This document shows, one piece after another, positions 1-6,792 of a DNA stretch of 64,000 nt. The notes beneath the pieces are model-generated. The model made no database searches. It was not told the origin of the DNA and saw nothing but the letters and a program-made list of their open reading frames with translations. The position numbers and the translations under genes are program-made. The stretch's first letter is position 1, and every line of letters begins with the position of its first letter. The stretch lies in NCBI GenBank assembly GCA_024280885.1, contig JAJRPF010000012.1:54659-118658 (forward strand). The letters are read 5' to 3'. Origin of the DNA: Planctomycetota bacterium. Lineage in GTDB: Bacteria > Planctomycetota > JAJSAM01 > JAJVHW01.

Positions 1-1431
1 AATCTCGATCAGCGACTCATCGTCCAACCACTCCACATCGACCAGCAGCGCGGGGATGCGGAGCGATCCAACGACGAGTTCGCGCTCGTGCACGACCGCC
101 TTCGCGAGGAACGCACCCGAGATCCAGATCGGCGCGTGCCCTTCGGCCTCTTGGGGAACTCGGACGCCGCGCATTTCGGAGTGGCGAAGTGAACCCGGCG
201 TGCGGTCGTCGTCAGGAATGTCGCCCGCGAGGAGCATGTCCTCGTTCGGAAGGTAGACGGCAAGACGGGAGTACGGAGCGCCGCGCCGGAGCCGGTCACT
301 CACGTGCGTCAGGTAAGCGTTGAACGCGACGAAATGCGGGGCGAGTGGCGAGTCGGAGCCAACGTGCACCGAAGCGTAGAACTCGTTCGTGCCGCCGGGT
401 GGATTGTAGGGCGTGCCGTGCCAAACGATCTGGTTCACGCCATTCGCGAAAACCGCATCGGCGAGGAGCTTGAGATCCTCGACACGCTCCTTCTTCCAGG
501 CCCGGACGGCGGTGGCGATGTGCGCTCCTCGCGGGAAGCCGTAGATGCACGTGAACGTCTCGCAACTCACAATCGAGCGGCCCGACAGTGCCGCCGCAGA
601 AGCAGGAATACGCGAGAACTCGGGCGGGAAGAGTAGCGCCTCGGACTCGGGGATGTCCGCGGTGGCATACGCACTCAAGAGGTCCGCCGGGGCGCCGTGG
701 CATTGCACTCGGGAGAGCGCTCCGAGTTCGCGACACCGCTCCGCGAACGCAGCGTAGAACTCGCGGATGATCGCCTCTCCGACGACCTTCTGCTGGTCGT
801 AGAAAACACCCGGTGCGTCGGGAAAGTCAGCGACGTGGTCTCGCAACGAGTATCCGCAACGCTGCTCGAAGACATCCCACAGCCGCGGGCTCCAGAGTCG
901 CTCGCTCTCGATCTCGAGCGAGTCGCAGAAGAGCGCCGAGCGACGTCCTTCGAGAGCCGCCGCGAACGCGGGCGCCATGCAACGGACGTAGTGATCGAGG
1001 GCCGTCGCGTCGAGGTGATCGAGTACACGACCGCTCTCGGGCCCGTCCCACGAAGCGCGAATGCTCCCGGTCGATGAGCCGTCGAGAGTTCGTGACGAAA
1101 GCGACTCCGGAATGCACGTGCCACCGAAGGGCCACACGGAGCCGAACGTGAAGTCGCAGCCCATGCCAAGCGCGTCGGCTTCGCGCTTCGCGCGTGCAAT
1201 CAGTCGGGACCACTCGGGGCCGAGCCATTCCGGACGATCCGGAACGAACTCGCCCTGCCAGAGTGGCGACAACCACGCGATTTCGACACCCCCGAAACCG
1301 TGCCCGGAGAGCCACCGCAACTGTGGCGCGATATCCTCCTCGCGAAACGGTCCGTTCAGCCACCACCAGCGCGCGTAAGGCCGCGCACTCCCGGTCGGCG
1401 GCCATTCGGGTGCCCCCGGTGCCGAATTCAT
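1..1431 (-). CDS. GH106-like glycoside hydrolase, partial (C-terminus outside window)
   Basis: The frame is open from an ATG at 1431 to the window edge, so at least 477 residues are seen and the C-terminus is missing. No signal peptide is visible. The N-terminus reads as a bacterial alpha-L-rhamnosidase-like (GH106-type) enzyme: an aromatic RWWWLNGPF stretch near residue 21, a GGVEI strand near residue 48, a CDSLEI segment in the middle and a following CHGAP/ADIPESE region, in the layout of a TIM-barrel with acidic catalytic residues. It probably removes terminal sugars from a polysaccharide. GC-rich third positions continue throughout this frame and not in the others, which supports it. It lies 148 bases downstream of the metallophosphoesterase gene on the same strand. 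The exact family and substrate are inferred; a related GH2-like family is possible. Confidence 0.72.
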   Translation of the reverse strand, partial: MNSAPGAPEWPPTGSARPYARWWWLNGPFREEDIAPQLRWLSGHGFGGVEIAWLSPLWQGEFVPDRPEWLGPEWSRLIARAKREADALGMGCDFTFGSVWPFGGTCIPESLSSRTLDGSSTGSIRASWDGPESGRVLDHLDATALDHYVRCMAPAFAAALEGRRSALFCDSLEIESERLWSPRLWDVFEQRCGYSLRDHVADFPDAPGVFYDQQKVVGEAIIREFYAAFAERCRELGALSRVQCHGAPADLLSAYATADIPESEALLFPPEFSRIPASAAALSGRSIVSCETFTCIYGFPRGAHIATAVRAWKKERVEDLKLLADAVFANGVNQIVWHGTPYNPPGGTNEFYASVHVGSDSPLAPHFVAFNAYLTHVSDRLRRGAPYSRLAVYLPNEDMLLAGDIPDDDRTPGSLRHSEMRGVRVPQEAEGHAPIWISGAFLAKAVVHERELVVGSLRIPALLVDVEWLDDESLIEI

Positions 1432-1579
1432 GTCGTCACATGTCGGCGTGGTTGCCAGCGGCGCAGCGTCGTGCATCGACCTACGGTACACGCCTCGCGC
1501 GGAGCGGCCTTTGTCGGTGCGGCCGGGTTGGGAACACCGACGAAACGCTCGCTCGCGAGTTCCTCGGAGATGCGACCGC

Positions 1580-2353
1580 TCAGGGCGTTCCGGACGCGCT
1601 CGATGTCAGGGTCACGACGGAGACCTCGGGCGGGCAGAACAAGCGCACGCGAGGGGCCTGTCGGCGCTCCAAACCGACGCCGCGGCTCACGTAGATCGCG
1701 CGCCCCTCGTAGCGATGCAATCCCCCTGCCGCGATGGCACGCGGGACGCGCGAGAGCGTGATCGGGGGGCCGAATCCGGGAACGACGATTTGGCCGCCGT
1801 GGGTGTGGCCGGCGACGAAGAGGTCGGCGCGTGGTCGGCCGTTCATGCGCAGCACCGTGTCCGGCGCATGGCTCATCACGATCCGGACGTCGGCGTCGCC
1901 TGGCATGTTCTCCAGGTCGCGCGCCACATCGAACGACGCGCGGTTCGCCATCCCTGCGATCCGGACCTGCCGGTCGCGAATCTGAACGTCGACGACATCG
2001 TTGATCAGGATCGTCCAGTCGGTGGATTCGCGCAGCGCGGCGATCGTCGCGTCGGTATCGACGTCGCCGGGGACGAAGTAGACACCGCCCGGCGCGTGCA
2101 GAGTCGCCAGCAACTCCATCAACGGCTTGCGGTGCTCTGCGAACTCCTCGGGCGTCCCCTGGAAGAGGTCGCCCGGGACGAGGATCAGATCGGGTTCTTG
2201 CGCGAGCAGTGTCGCCACGGCGTTGCGTTCGTGCGCGCCTACATCCTCGCATTGCAGGTCGGCGAGGATCCCCACGCGTATCGGCGCCCGGCCGGCGCGC
2301 TCTGCGGGGAGCGTCAGCGTCGCCTGCTCGACGCGTAGGTCGTAGGGCTCCAC
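1580..2353 (-). CDS. Metallophosphoesterase-like protein (YkuE type) with altered metal site
   Basis: This 257-residue protein has the calcineurin-like phosphoesterase layout: ADLQ at residues 31-34, VPGD at 59-62, VPGDVD at 94-99, SHAPD at 161-165 and GHTHGGQ at 182-188. The GHTHGGQ block is typical of the YkuE/YaeI branch, which in known members acts near the membrane on lipid-linked phosphoesters. Two metal-binding blocks depart from the family: the usual DLH is DLQ and the usual GNHD is PGDVD, so activity may be changed or lost. The start is a GTG that directly follows the TGA of the upstream membrane protein gene, which suggests translational coupling. No N-terminal membrane segment is visible; the upstream partner may supply the membrane link. 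Confidence 0.85.
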   Translation of the reverse strand: MEPYDLRVEQATLTLPAERAGRAPIRVGILADLQCEDVGAHERNAVATLLAQEPDLILVPGDLFQGTPEEFAEHRKPLMELLATLHAPGGVYFVPGDVDTDATIAALRESTDWTILINDVVDVQIRDRQVRIAGMANRASFDVARDLENMPGDADVRIVMSHAPDTVLRMNGRPRADLFVAGHTHGGQIVVPGFGPPITLSRVPRAIAAGGLHRYEGRAIYVSRGVGLERRQAPRVRLFCPPEVSVVTLTSSASGTP

Positions 2354-2719
2354 TCACGCCATCCAGAACCCGAGTGGCGCGGGCACGCACCCGAGGAACG
2401 CCAGCGCAAGCGCGGCCGGAGTCATGACGACGCGACCGGTGACCCGCGCTCCGACGAGCACGGCGCCGACCAGTGGCACACCCACGACCCCGACAAGGAA
2501 CCCCACCCGGATCACACCGAACGCGTGCACGGTGCCCGTGAGCGCCCCGAGAATGGTCGCAATACCCGCGGCACCGACCATCCAGACCCCGGCGCGGGCA
2601 ACATCCCCCACCGCGATTATCCCCGTCCGTCGTGAGCGCCGGACGAGCAACACTCCAGCCACCGCAACCGCGACAGCGGGCACGACCATCTGTGCGATCA
2701 GAAACGGGATAGAGAGCAT
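2354..2719 (-). CDS. Small polytopic membrane protein, unknown function
   Basis: A 121-residue protein made of about four hydrophobic segments (roughly residues 3-24, 38-58, 66-90 and 97-118 by inspection). The frame extends upstream to 2794, but the extra 25 residues are polar and unlike a membrane N-terminus, so the ATG at 2719 (MLSIPFLIAQ) is preferred; no clear ribosome site helps the choice. Its stop is immediately followed by the GTG of the metallophosphoesterase gene, so the two are probably translated together. I do not recognise a family. Confidence 0.6.
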   Translation of the reverse strand: MLSIPFLIAQMVVPAVAVAVAGVLLVRRSRRTGIIAVGDVARAGVWMVGAAGIATILGALTGTVHAFGVIRVGFLVGVVGVPLVGAVLVGARVTGRVVMTPAALALAFLGCVPAPLGFWMA

Positions 2720-2854
2720 GCAGGGTTCATCGGCAGACAGGCTGTCGCGTTGGACGACCGAAGAGACGGCTGCCAACCGGGAATCTCCGCGCATCCGACC
2801 CGGCTCCTATTCGAGACGATTGACGTCTCGCTTCGCGTGGGTTATTGTCTCGTT

Positions 2855-3433
2855 ATGCGCGTTTCCGATCTCACCGAAGCCTTGGAGATGCTCGGCGCAC
2901 TCCTCTCGGAGCGTGGCTTCGCGTTTGACGTAGCCGTGATTGGAGGCGGAGCACTTCTGTTACAGGGCCTTGTGCTCCGACCGACCAAGGACCTCGACAT
3001 TGTGGCGCTCATCGATGGCGGCGATTGGGTCTCCGCATCGCCGCTCCCTGAGGAGCTGCTGCGGGCGGCGCACGAAGTGGCCGGAGCACTCGATCTCGCG
3101 CAGGACTGGCTGAACCCCGGTCCGACGTCGTTGCTTGACTTCGGACTCCCGACCGGCTTCGCGACGCGAGCCGACACGCGAAGCTACGGGGGCCTGACCG
3201 TTCGCGTGGCGGGACGCGAGGACCAGGTCGCGTTCAAGCTCTACGCCGCTACTGACCAATGGCCACACCAAGGCAAACACGTTCAGGATCTGCGCGCGTT
3301 GCGACCAACGCCCTCCGAGTTGCAGATCGCGGCAGCGTGGTGCCGCACCCACGATCCGTCGCCCGGGATCCGCGACGTGCTCCTCGTACCGGTGCTCGCG
3401 ACGTTTGGCGTGGGGGTCGACGATGTCGAATAG
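2855..3433 (+). CDS. Nucleotidyltransferase-like protein (AbiEii/DUF6036-like)
   Basis: This 192-residue protein carries a nucleotidyltransferase-type pattern: an IGGGALLLQG loop at about residues 29-38, then R-x-TKDLDI at 42-49 supplying the paired acidic residues, and a downstream GKHVQDL block at 140-146 seen in AbiEii/DUF6036-like proteins. In known AbiE systems such proteins are toxins that modify RNA. The frame is open further upstream, but the ATG at 2855 gives a compact domain start. It overlaps the next gene by 11 bases, and that gene encodes a winged-helix protein, an arrangement usual for a toxin-antitoxin or abortive-infection couple. Toxicity is inferred only; a housekeeping nucleotidyltransferase is possible. 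Confidence 0.75.
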   Translation: MRVSDLTEALEMLGALLSERGFAFDVAVIGGGALLLQGLVLRPTKDLDIVALIDGGDWVSASPLPEELLRAAHEVAGALDLAQDWLNPGPTSLLDFGLPTGFATRADTRSYGGLTVRVAGREDQVAFKLYAATDQWPHQGKHVQDLRALRPTPSELQIAAAWCRTHDPSPGIRDVLLVPVLATFGVGVDDVE

Positions 3434-4322
3434 CGCAAGCATCGAGCGCGACGCTGCGGATCTGGCGTGGAGTCTCTGGACGGAACTCGGGGTGCCTGGC
3501 GTCATCCGTCGGCATGCCTCGCTCGTCGTGGACCCCGAGCCGCTCCTCGTCGCAACGGCCGAACTCGCGGCCGTCGATCAGCGCCTTCAGGACGAGGCTC
3601 TGCACTGGTGGGAAACGCACGCGGACCGCTTATCAGTCAGCCGCATCGCAGGGCTGGCCTCGGCGTTGCCCGCTGCGTCGCGAGGGCGCTTCGAGTCGTT
3701 CTCGTCGCGGCGCGGCGAGGGCACGAACGTCGTCCACCATCGTCGGAGTCGCGAGGTGGCGGCCGTGCGCGAGCGTCCACCGATCTGCCTGCCGCTCGAA
3801 CGTCCCTCACTGGTGCGACTGCGCATGCGTGCATTGAGCGGAGTCGGTGCGCGGGCTGATGTTCTGACGAGTCTGCTGCTCGGTCGCCCCCGTTGGTCGA
3901 GCGCCGCCGACTTGGCGGCGGCGGGGTACTCGAAGAGAACAGTCGCTCGCATCCTCACCGAACTCGCGGACGCGGGAGTCGCCGATCGTCGTGCTGACGG
4001 CAACGCATTGCGATTTCGGATCGCGGACCCACAGTCCCTCTCCACGCTCGTGGGCGACAAGGGTCTCACCGAGCCGCAGTGGCCTCGCGTGTTCGCCGCG
4101 CTGACCGAGATACTGGAGCTCTTGCGCACTCGCGAGAGACCCGACGCCGTCCGTCGCGTCGCCGCGCACGCCGCCCGCGAGTCGCTCGCTGCGGTGTGCG
4201 CCCAACTCGAATGGACACCACCCCCACCGACGCGCGGCGTCCCCACGGCCTGGGATGACGTCCTCGCATGGGCGGCGCGTGTGGTCGCAAGGCTCGCGGC
4301 TGGCCCCGATCCGGTCAGCTAG
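3423..4322 (+). CDS. Winged-helix DNA-binding protein, partner of the nucleotidyltransferase
   Basis: A 299-residue soluble protein. The central part (about residues 149-200) reads as a winged helix-turn-helix: SAADLAAAGYSKRTVARIL followed by a short wing and beta strand (NALRFRIADP). The flanking ~145 N-terminal and ~100 C-terminal residues are mostly helical and not recognised. The start ATG (MSNSAS) lies inside the end of the upstream gene in a different frame, an 11-base overlap, so the pair is co-translated. The likely role is autoregulation and control of the nucleotidyltransferase, as in AbiEi-type antitoxins, although the gene order here (enzyme first) is the reverse of the usual AbiEi-AbiEii order. 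Confidence 0.75.
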   Translation: MSNSASIERDAADLAWSLWTELGVPGVIRRHASLVVDPEPLLVATAELAAVDQRLQDEALHWWETHADRLSVSRIAGLASALPAASRGRFESFSSRRGEGTNVVHHRRSREVAAVRERPPICLPLERPSLVRLRMRALSGVGARADVLTSLLLGRPRWSSAADLAAAGYSKRTVARILTELADAGVADRRADGNALRFRIADPQSLSTLVGDKGLTEPQWPRVFAALTEILELLRTRERPDAVRRVAAHAARESLAAVCAQLEWTPPPPTRGVPTAWDDVLAWAARVVARLAAGPDPVS

Positions 4323-4476
4323 AGGTCGCTCAGAAGTGAGTTCGTGTGCGCTCGCTCAGGGCCTGGCAAGACTCGGTTGCGTCCCTAATCCTCGACCGGT
4401 CGCGACCGGTGAGACTCCGCTTCCATCCGTGTCCGGGGCGACGGATTACTCCGACAGGCTGCTACGCTGGTGAGCA

Positions 4477-4608
4477 ATGTCCGAGATCGTCTCACTGTTG
4501 GTGGCGGCCGGTTGGGGCGTCGGGCTCCTCGTCGCGGGCGGGATCATCTTCGATCTGAGCCGTCGCCGTGCGCGCGAAACACGCCGCCCGGACTCACGCG
4601 ACGACTGA
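4477..4608 (+). CDS. Very small single-span membrane protein
   Basis: A 43-codon frame from ATG 4477: one hydrophobic segment (about residues 4-25, IVSLLVAAGWGVGLLVAGG) followed by a basic, arginine-rich tail ending RRPDSRDD. The positive-inside rule would place the tail in the cytoplasm. Third positions are GC-rich. There is no strong ribosome site, and the call rests on composition only. Confidence 0.4.
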   Translation: MSEIVSLLVAAGWGVGLLVAGGIIFDLSRRRARETRRPDSRDD

Positions 4609-4730
4609 CCGCGACGACGACGCGCCCCGGGGATCAGCGTCGTCGCCGGTGCATGAGCTCCGAGGCGACCATCTCGACGTGCGTCGAGCCGGTCTTGGGA
4701 TCCGGCGGTGCTCCGGCCGTCCACCGGCCG

Positions 4731-5158
4731 CTACCGCATCGCGCGGAGTGCGCGTGCGGCCCAGAGGGCGATGCGCCAATCCCGGTCGTTGAGCAGCGCG
4801 CGCAGACTGAGTACGCGACGGCGCGCATCCGACACGTCGTTGAGCGCCTGCCGGATCGACCACGGATCGTCGCCGGCTTCGGGGCCGTACCGGCGTCGCG
4901 GTGGTGCACCGGCGGGGAAAGGCGACCAGCGTTCTTCGCGCGGAAGGCGCCAATGGCGGCCTTGTTCTCGAGCGCCACCTTGCGCATGCGGACGAGAGTC
5001 TCCTGGCCGACCGGTCCGAGTTCGGCGCATGTCTCGGCGATCCACCGCAGCCCCTGAGACGAAGTCGTCGTCGCCTCGACCACCACATCGATCCGCGCGT
5101 CAATCACACCGCCGAGGCAGCACGCGGAGATCGGGCGCTCGGACGAGCGCGTTCGCAT
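4731..5158 (-). pseudogene. Frameshifted gene, unknown function
   Basis: Two GC3-rich reading frames on the minus strand join head to tail with a one-base slip around 4915-4935. The first part starts near ATG 5158 (MRTRSSERPISACCLGG) and continues through an ordered stretch (RWIAETCAELG, RMRKVALENKAAIGAFRAKN); the second continues in the shifted frame (DPWSIRQALNDVSDARRR, NDRDWRIALWAARALRAMR) to a TAG at 4731. Outside this junction each frame loses its codon bias. The gene follows the zinc-ribbon membrane protein on the same strand. Either the gene is broken or one base is wrong in the assembly. The joined product would be about 140 residues with HEAT-like helices at the end. Confidence 0.55.
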
Positions 5159-5213
5159 CAGCACAAAGGGCGCTGGTTCGTGTCCGTCAAGACCGATCGA
5201 CCGTGAGGCTCCC

Positions 5214-6344
5214 TCATGGCCGGTGGATCGGTTCACTGGGGACAGGTCCGTTCGACGTCGGCGGTTCCGCAATCCGTGTTGCTTTGGCGTTGGTCCGCAT
5301 CCCGCGGAGCACGTGCGCGTGGAGAGCCCGGACGACACGGCGTTCCACCGGACGCCAGAGCCAACGCGGCCGCAGCGGAGCGTCGTACCGGGTCTCCAAG
5401 AGCACCGTGGTCCGTCCGTCTGATCGCGGCGTGAGCAGGAAGCGGCCGTCGCGGAGAATGACATCCCGCTCCATGCCGAGTTGCTGCTCGATGACGTCGA
5501 ACGCGAGTTCGCGTTCCGGGTTGCGCACGGTGATGCGCTTCACCAGGTAACCCCGCTCGTAAACGCAGCGCGGTTCAGCGCCGACGCGATCAGATACGCC
5601 TTCGACGCCGACCGGAACGGGCATCGCGACACGCAGGAGCAACGGCGGTTCATGATCCACCTGCTCGTAGAACGCGATCGCGTCCCAGGTTGCGCGTGGC
5701 GTCGCGTCGAAGACCGCAGCCGTCGACACAACGACCGTCGGGGGCGGCGGCGACCAGGCGAACTCTGCCGCGCCGACCAGCCACGGAAGGAGGAGGAACG
5801 CGAGCAGAATTCTCCGCGGCGGCTCCGGCATCCGACGAAGAACGAGGCGCTGAATCTGCGTGCCGAACAGAACGCCGAGCAAGCCAGGAATTGCGAAGAG
5901 TGGGACCAGCCAGACGAGGCAGATCAGGCTACTTGCACCCAACGCGAAGACCAGGCCGCCGATGACCAGGAGGGCGACTAGAAACACGATGCTGGCAAAG
6001 CGGAGGCCCGCGCCCGTCCAGTATCCGATGACGCCCCCGACGGCAAACGGTCCGGCGAGGAATGCGCCGACGCCGAGCACTCCGTATTGGTGCGCCGCGA
6101 AGTACCCACCCGCACCCAGCAGAACGGACCAGATCAGACCCGAGAGCCAGAGCGTCCAGTGTGGGAAGTGCAGCGACTCCGCGTAGGAGCGCCGGTCGTC
6201 GAACGCGAACGGAAGGCGGCACGTCCGGCAGTGTCCGAGGGCGTCATCGAGCGCCCGCAGTCGGCGAGAACACCGACGGCAGTACGCACGATCGGGAGGT
6301 GCCCGATCCGCGTCAACGGCCGGGAGGGAGTTGGGGTCACGCAT
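5214..6344 (-). CDS. Zinc-ribbon membrane protein with C-terminal SRPBCC-like domain
   Basis: A 376-residue protein. An N-terminal zinc ribbon is formed by four cysteines at residues 22, 25, 39 and 42 (CRRC...CRTC). Five or so membrane segments follow between about residues 66 and 198. The last ~165 residues (from VVVSTAAVFDATPRATWDAI) resemble a START/SRPBCC fold, often used to bind lipids or hydrophobic ligands. The ATG at 6344 (MRDPNSLP) is preferred over longer in-frame starts, whose extra residues look random. The combination is unusual and the function is unknown. The stop overlaps the region from which the frameshifted neighbour is read, so the two may form a transcription unit. Confidence 0.75.
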   Translation of the reverse strand: MRDPNSLPAVDADRAPPDRAYCRRCSRRLRALDDALGHCRTCRLPFAFDDRRSYAESLHFPHWTLWLSGLIWSVLLGAGGYFAAHQYGVLGVGAFLAGPFAVGGVIGYWTGAGLRFASIVFLVALLVIGGLVFALGASSLICLVWLVPLFAIPGLLGVLFGTQIQRLVLRRMPEPPRRILLAFLLLPWLVGAAEFAWSPPPPTVVVSTAAVFDATPRATWDAIAFYEQVDHEPPLLLRVAMPVPVGVEGVSDRVGAEPRCVYERGYLVKRITVRNPERELAFDVIEQQLGMERDVILRDGRFLLTPRSDGRTTVLLETRYDAPLRPRWLWRPVERRVVRALHAHVLRGMRTNAKATRIAEPPTSNGPVPSEPIHRP

Positions 6345-6736
6345 TGCGCTCACTCGGTGAAGTCCGCGGCCGCTCGGCGCTGGCCCATGAGTGACTGACT
6401 CGCCCGAGCCCACGTGGCTCTGCGAGGAAGAGCCGGTCGCGGACATCGGAGGCACGTCCGCGACCGCAACGGCGTCCTTTCTGGCGACGGCGGTACAGGA
6501 GCGCTGGAGGAGTCGCGCCGGTGTCACGGCCGGAAGGTCTCGCGCTTAGCCGCGGTGGCGCCCCATCGTGCTGTCTCGACGCCATCGCAGCCCTCCCCCC
6601 GCTCGGCACTCAGGAAACTGAACGCGTTCGACATCATGATCAGCGGGCGCCAGGCGAGCGTCAAGTCAAATACTGAACGCGTTCACCTCTAATTGGGAGA
6701 GCCGTTGGGGGCGCGAGCGGCGAGCACGAATCAACA
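6345..6736. other. Intergenic region with paired palindromes
   Basis: A 392-base stretch without a convincing gene between the zinc-ribbon protein start and the terminator of the HEAT-repeat gene. Apart from the two TGAACGCGTTC palindromes (listed separately) nothing is recognised. It presumably holds the promoter of the minus-strand gene starting at 6344. Confidence 0.5.
6619..6685. promoter_or_regulatory. Two copies of the palindrome TGAACGCGTTC(A/G), candidate operators
   Basis: The 11-base core TGAACGCGTTC occurs at 6619-6629 and again at 6674-6684; the second copy extends to a perfect 12-base palindrome TGAACGCGTTCA, while the first ends in G. The start-to-start spacing is 55 bases, about five helical turns, so a regulator could bind both sites on one DNA face. 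The central CG is typical of LacI/GalR-type operators. The nearest gene start is 6344 (minus), about 275-340 bases away. Which protein binds is unknown. Confidence 0.4.
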
Positions 6737-6764
6737 AGGGCCGGGAGATTGCTCTCCCGGCCCT
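6737..6764 (-). terminator. Intrinsic terminator of the HEAT-repeat gene
   Basis: A perfect 12-bp stem (AGGGCCGGGAGA / TCTCCCGGCCCT) with a 4-base loop lies about 30 bases past the stop of the HEAT-repeat gene. On the minus strand it is followed by a T-rich run (TTGTTGATT). Confidence 0.85.
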
Positions 6765-6792
6765 CGTGGTTGGTTGTGTGAGTTGCGACGGT

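Noticed and set aside
1428..2390. Long minus-strand frame overlapping the metallophosphoesterase
   Set aside because: It is arginine-rich and lacks codon bias or domains, while the overlapping frame encodes a clear phosphoesterase.
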